NCBI GenBank assembly: GCA_023418915.1
Contig: JAEZYU010000028.1
Span: 1 to 23,097, forward strand
Direction: 5' to 3'
Source: Bacillota bacterium
GTDB taxonomy: Bacteria; Bacillota; Clostridia; Acetivibrionales; DTU013
Length of the DNA: 23,097 nt
Shown here: positions 22,358 through 23,097 of the stretch, one piece after another
Numbering within the stretch: position 1 is the first letter of the stretch
Layout: every line of letters starts with the position of its first letter
The notes under the pieces: model-generated
What the model was told of the DNA's origin: nothing
Database searches by the model: none
What the model saw: the letters and a program-made list of their open reading frames with translations, nothing else
Program-made: the position numbers and the translations under genes

Positions 22358-23097
22358 CGCTGTTACCTCCCAAAGCATTGATATATTCCGACAAATCTCG
22401 TATTTTTGGTGTTACTCTAATTTTCTCCAGGCTCTCTGCTGACATAAATGATACTTTTACAGTAAAAGTATCAGTTGAGACCTGCTTGTCCTTTTGATAG
22501 TGATTTACAGCGTCTTGAAAGTCTGTCGCCCTGTAAAGACCGTTCTTTACACAGAACTCCAAGGCTTTATCTATTACTTCCAATGATGTCCCTTTAACTG
22601 ATTTCTGTATCAGTAAAATCTGATCCCGTACATATCTGGGTTTCTCTGTATGAATTGTTTCTATGTAGTTTTTGGCCTTGTCTGGATAAGAAAACCTGCC
22701 AGCTAATTCATCAATCAAGGCTGAGATCTTTCCGCTCTTATCTCGTCTGTGGTCATTATTCTTTACGAGATTCCCTTTATCTACAGGTATTTTGAAATGT
22801 CCCAGCAGTTTATCTGTATCGATGTCAAAGATATCAAGGTCATTATCACCTGTATAATTTACCCTGACATATGTATATGGCCCTTTATATGTTCCCCTGG
22901 GAACGGTATAGCGGTTTCCTTTTATGGGAACGGTATTGTCTTTTCTAACCTGATAGGGTATGCTCAATGTAGGTAAATTAGTTTTAATTTTATCCAGTAC
23001 CGGCCTTAAGTATTTCTTCTCTTCAACAAATACTTCGGCTGGTATTTTTCTTGTAGTGCCATGTTTCTTCCCGTTTCCGCGCCGTTGAAGCCAGTTT
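22341..23097 (-). CDS. istA: IS21-family transposase IstA, C-terminal part (5' end outside the window)
   Basis: IstA is the DDE transposase of IS21 elements. The frame stays open from the stop at 22341 to the window edge, giving about 251 residues. The edge-proximal part reads NWLQRRGNGKKHGTTRKIPA, then VFVEEKKYLRPV, as at the end of the IstA catalytic core. The C-terminal beta-rich domain follows (NRYTVPRGTYKGPYTYVRVN, LGHFKIP). The TTG at 22967 is internal and not the start. The catalytic Asp and Glu residues lie beyond the edge, so activity cannot be judged. Confidence 0.93.
   Translation of the reverse strand, partial: NWLQRRGNGKKHGTTRKIPAEVFVEEKKYLRPVLDKIKTNLPTLSIPYQVRKDNTVPIKGNRYTVPRGTYKGPYTYVRVNYTGDNDLDIFDIDTDKLLGHFKIPVDKGNLVKNNDHRRDKSGKISALIDELAGRFSYPDKAKNYIETIHTEKPRYVRDQILLIQKSVKGTSLEVIDKALEFCVKNGLYRATDFQDAVNHYQKDKQVSTDTFTVKVSFMSAESLEKIRVTPKIRDLSEYINALGGNSDAIHN

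Larger units (their letters stand above)
21494..23097 (-). mobile_element. IS21-family insertion sequence, partial (runs off the right edge)
   Basis: istA and istB overlap on the minus strand in the standard IS21 order, followed by about 110 bp of non-coding DNA that would hold the right-end repeats. The outer boundary is uncertain; TGTTACACTAATTTGGG at 21494 is a possible terminus because IS21 ends begin with TG. The other end lies outside the window, so inverted repeats and target duplication cannot be checked. Confidence 0.85.

Noticed and set aside
22341..22967. Independent 208-residue gene starting at TTG 22967
   Set aside because: The frame stays open upstream to the window edge with IstA-like sequence, so this is the C-terminal part of istA.

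Overview
The window looks like a chromosomal segment of a spore-forming Clostridia bacterium (Firmicutes, probably the Ruminiclostridium/Acetivibrio side; inferred from gene content, not proven). Supporting signs are a valine T-box riboswitch, strong AGGAGG-type ribosome binding sites, sigma-A promoters of the TTGACA/TATAAT type, DUF1540 and YmaF proteins, and a TGS-uridine-kinase fusion. Gene density is high and the genes run in short blocks on alternating strands.

Layout. 1-3946 (minus): a T-box controlled unit, with promoter at about 3918-3946, leader with a GUC (Val) specifier, an 80-residue two-helix membrane protein, then valS and its terminator. 4075-5843 (plus): argJ behind a clear sigma-A promoter, then an orphan cheW with a repetitive Lys/Ser/Thr tail. 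5983-6504 (minus): a small putative amidase. 6912-12266 (minus): a xylose locus in transcription order xylB, ROK repressor, xylA, then after a terminator a sorbitol/xylitol-type zinc dehydrogenase. A sigma-A promoter and a 33-bp palindrome resembling XylR operators lie upstream of xylB. 12587-12766 (plus): a DUF1540 Cys-rich peptide. 13032-14699 (minus) and 14825-16450 (plus): a divergent pair, TGS/uridine kinase-like protein and release factor 3 (prfC). 16595-19087 (plus): an 830-residue protein with a degenerate cyclic-nucleotide-binding-like N-terminus and a large unrecognised remainder, facing a PilZ-domain protein on the minus strand. 19952-21174: a YmaF His-rich protein and two tandem paralogues of a family I do not recognise, all three with sigma-K/sigma-E-like promoter elements. 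21605-end (minus): istB and the 3' part of istA of an IS21-family element that runs off the window.

Two features go beyond routine annotation. First, five short tandem arrays with unrelated units (44, 28, 9, 14 and 13 bp) sit against gene ends or starts: next to valS on both sides, inside and past the end of cheW, against the amidase stop, and against the kinase stop. Second, the 19.1-21.2 kb interval holds a probable late-sporulation cluster with an unrecognised paralogous protein family. The CNB-like/PilZ convergent pair is the best candidate for an undescribed signalling protein.

How the genes work together: the xylose genes form a catabolic unit (xylose to xylulose to xylulose-5-P, with a polyol entry route). 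ValS and RF3 serve translation. The rest are single genes whose neighbours do not define a pathway.
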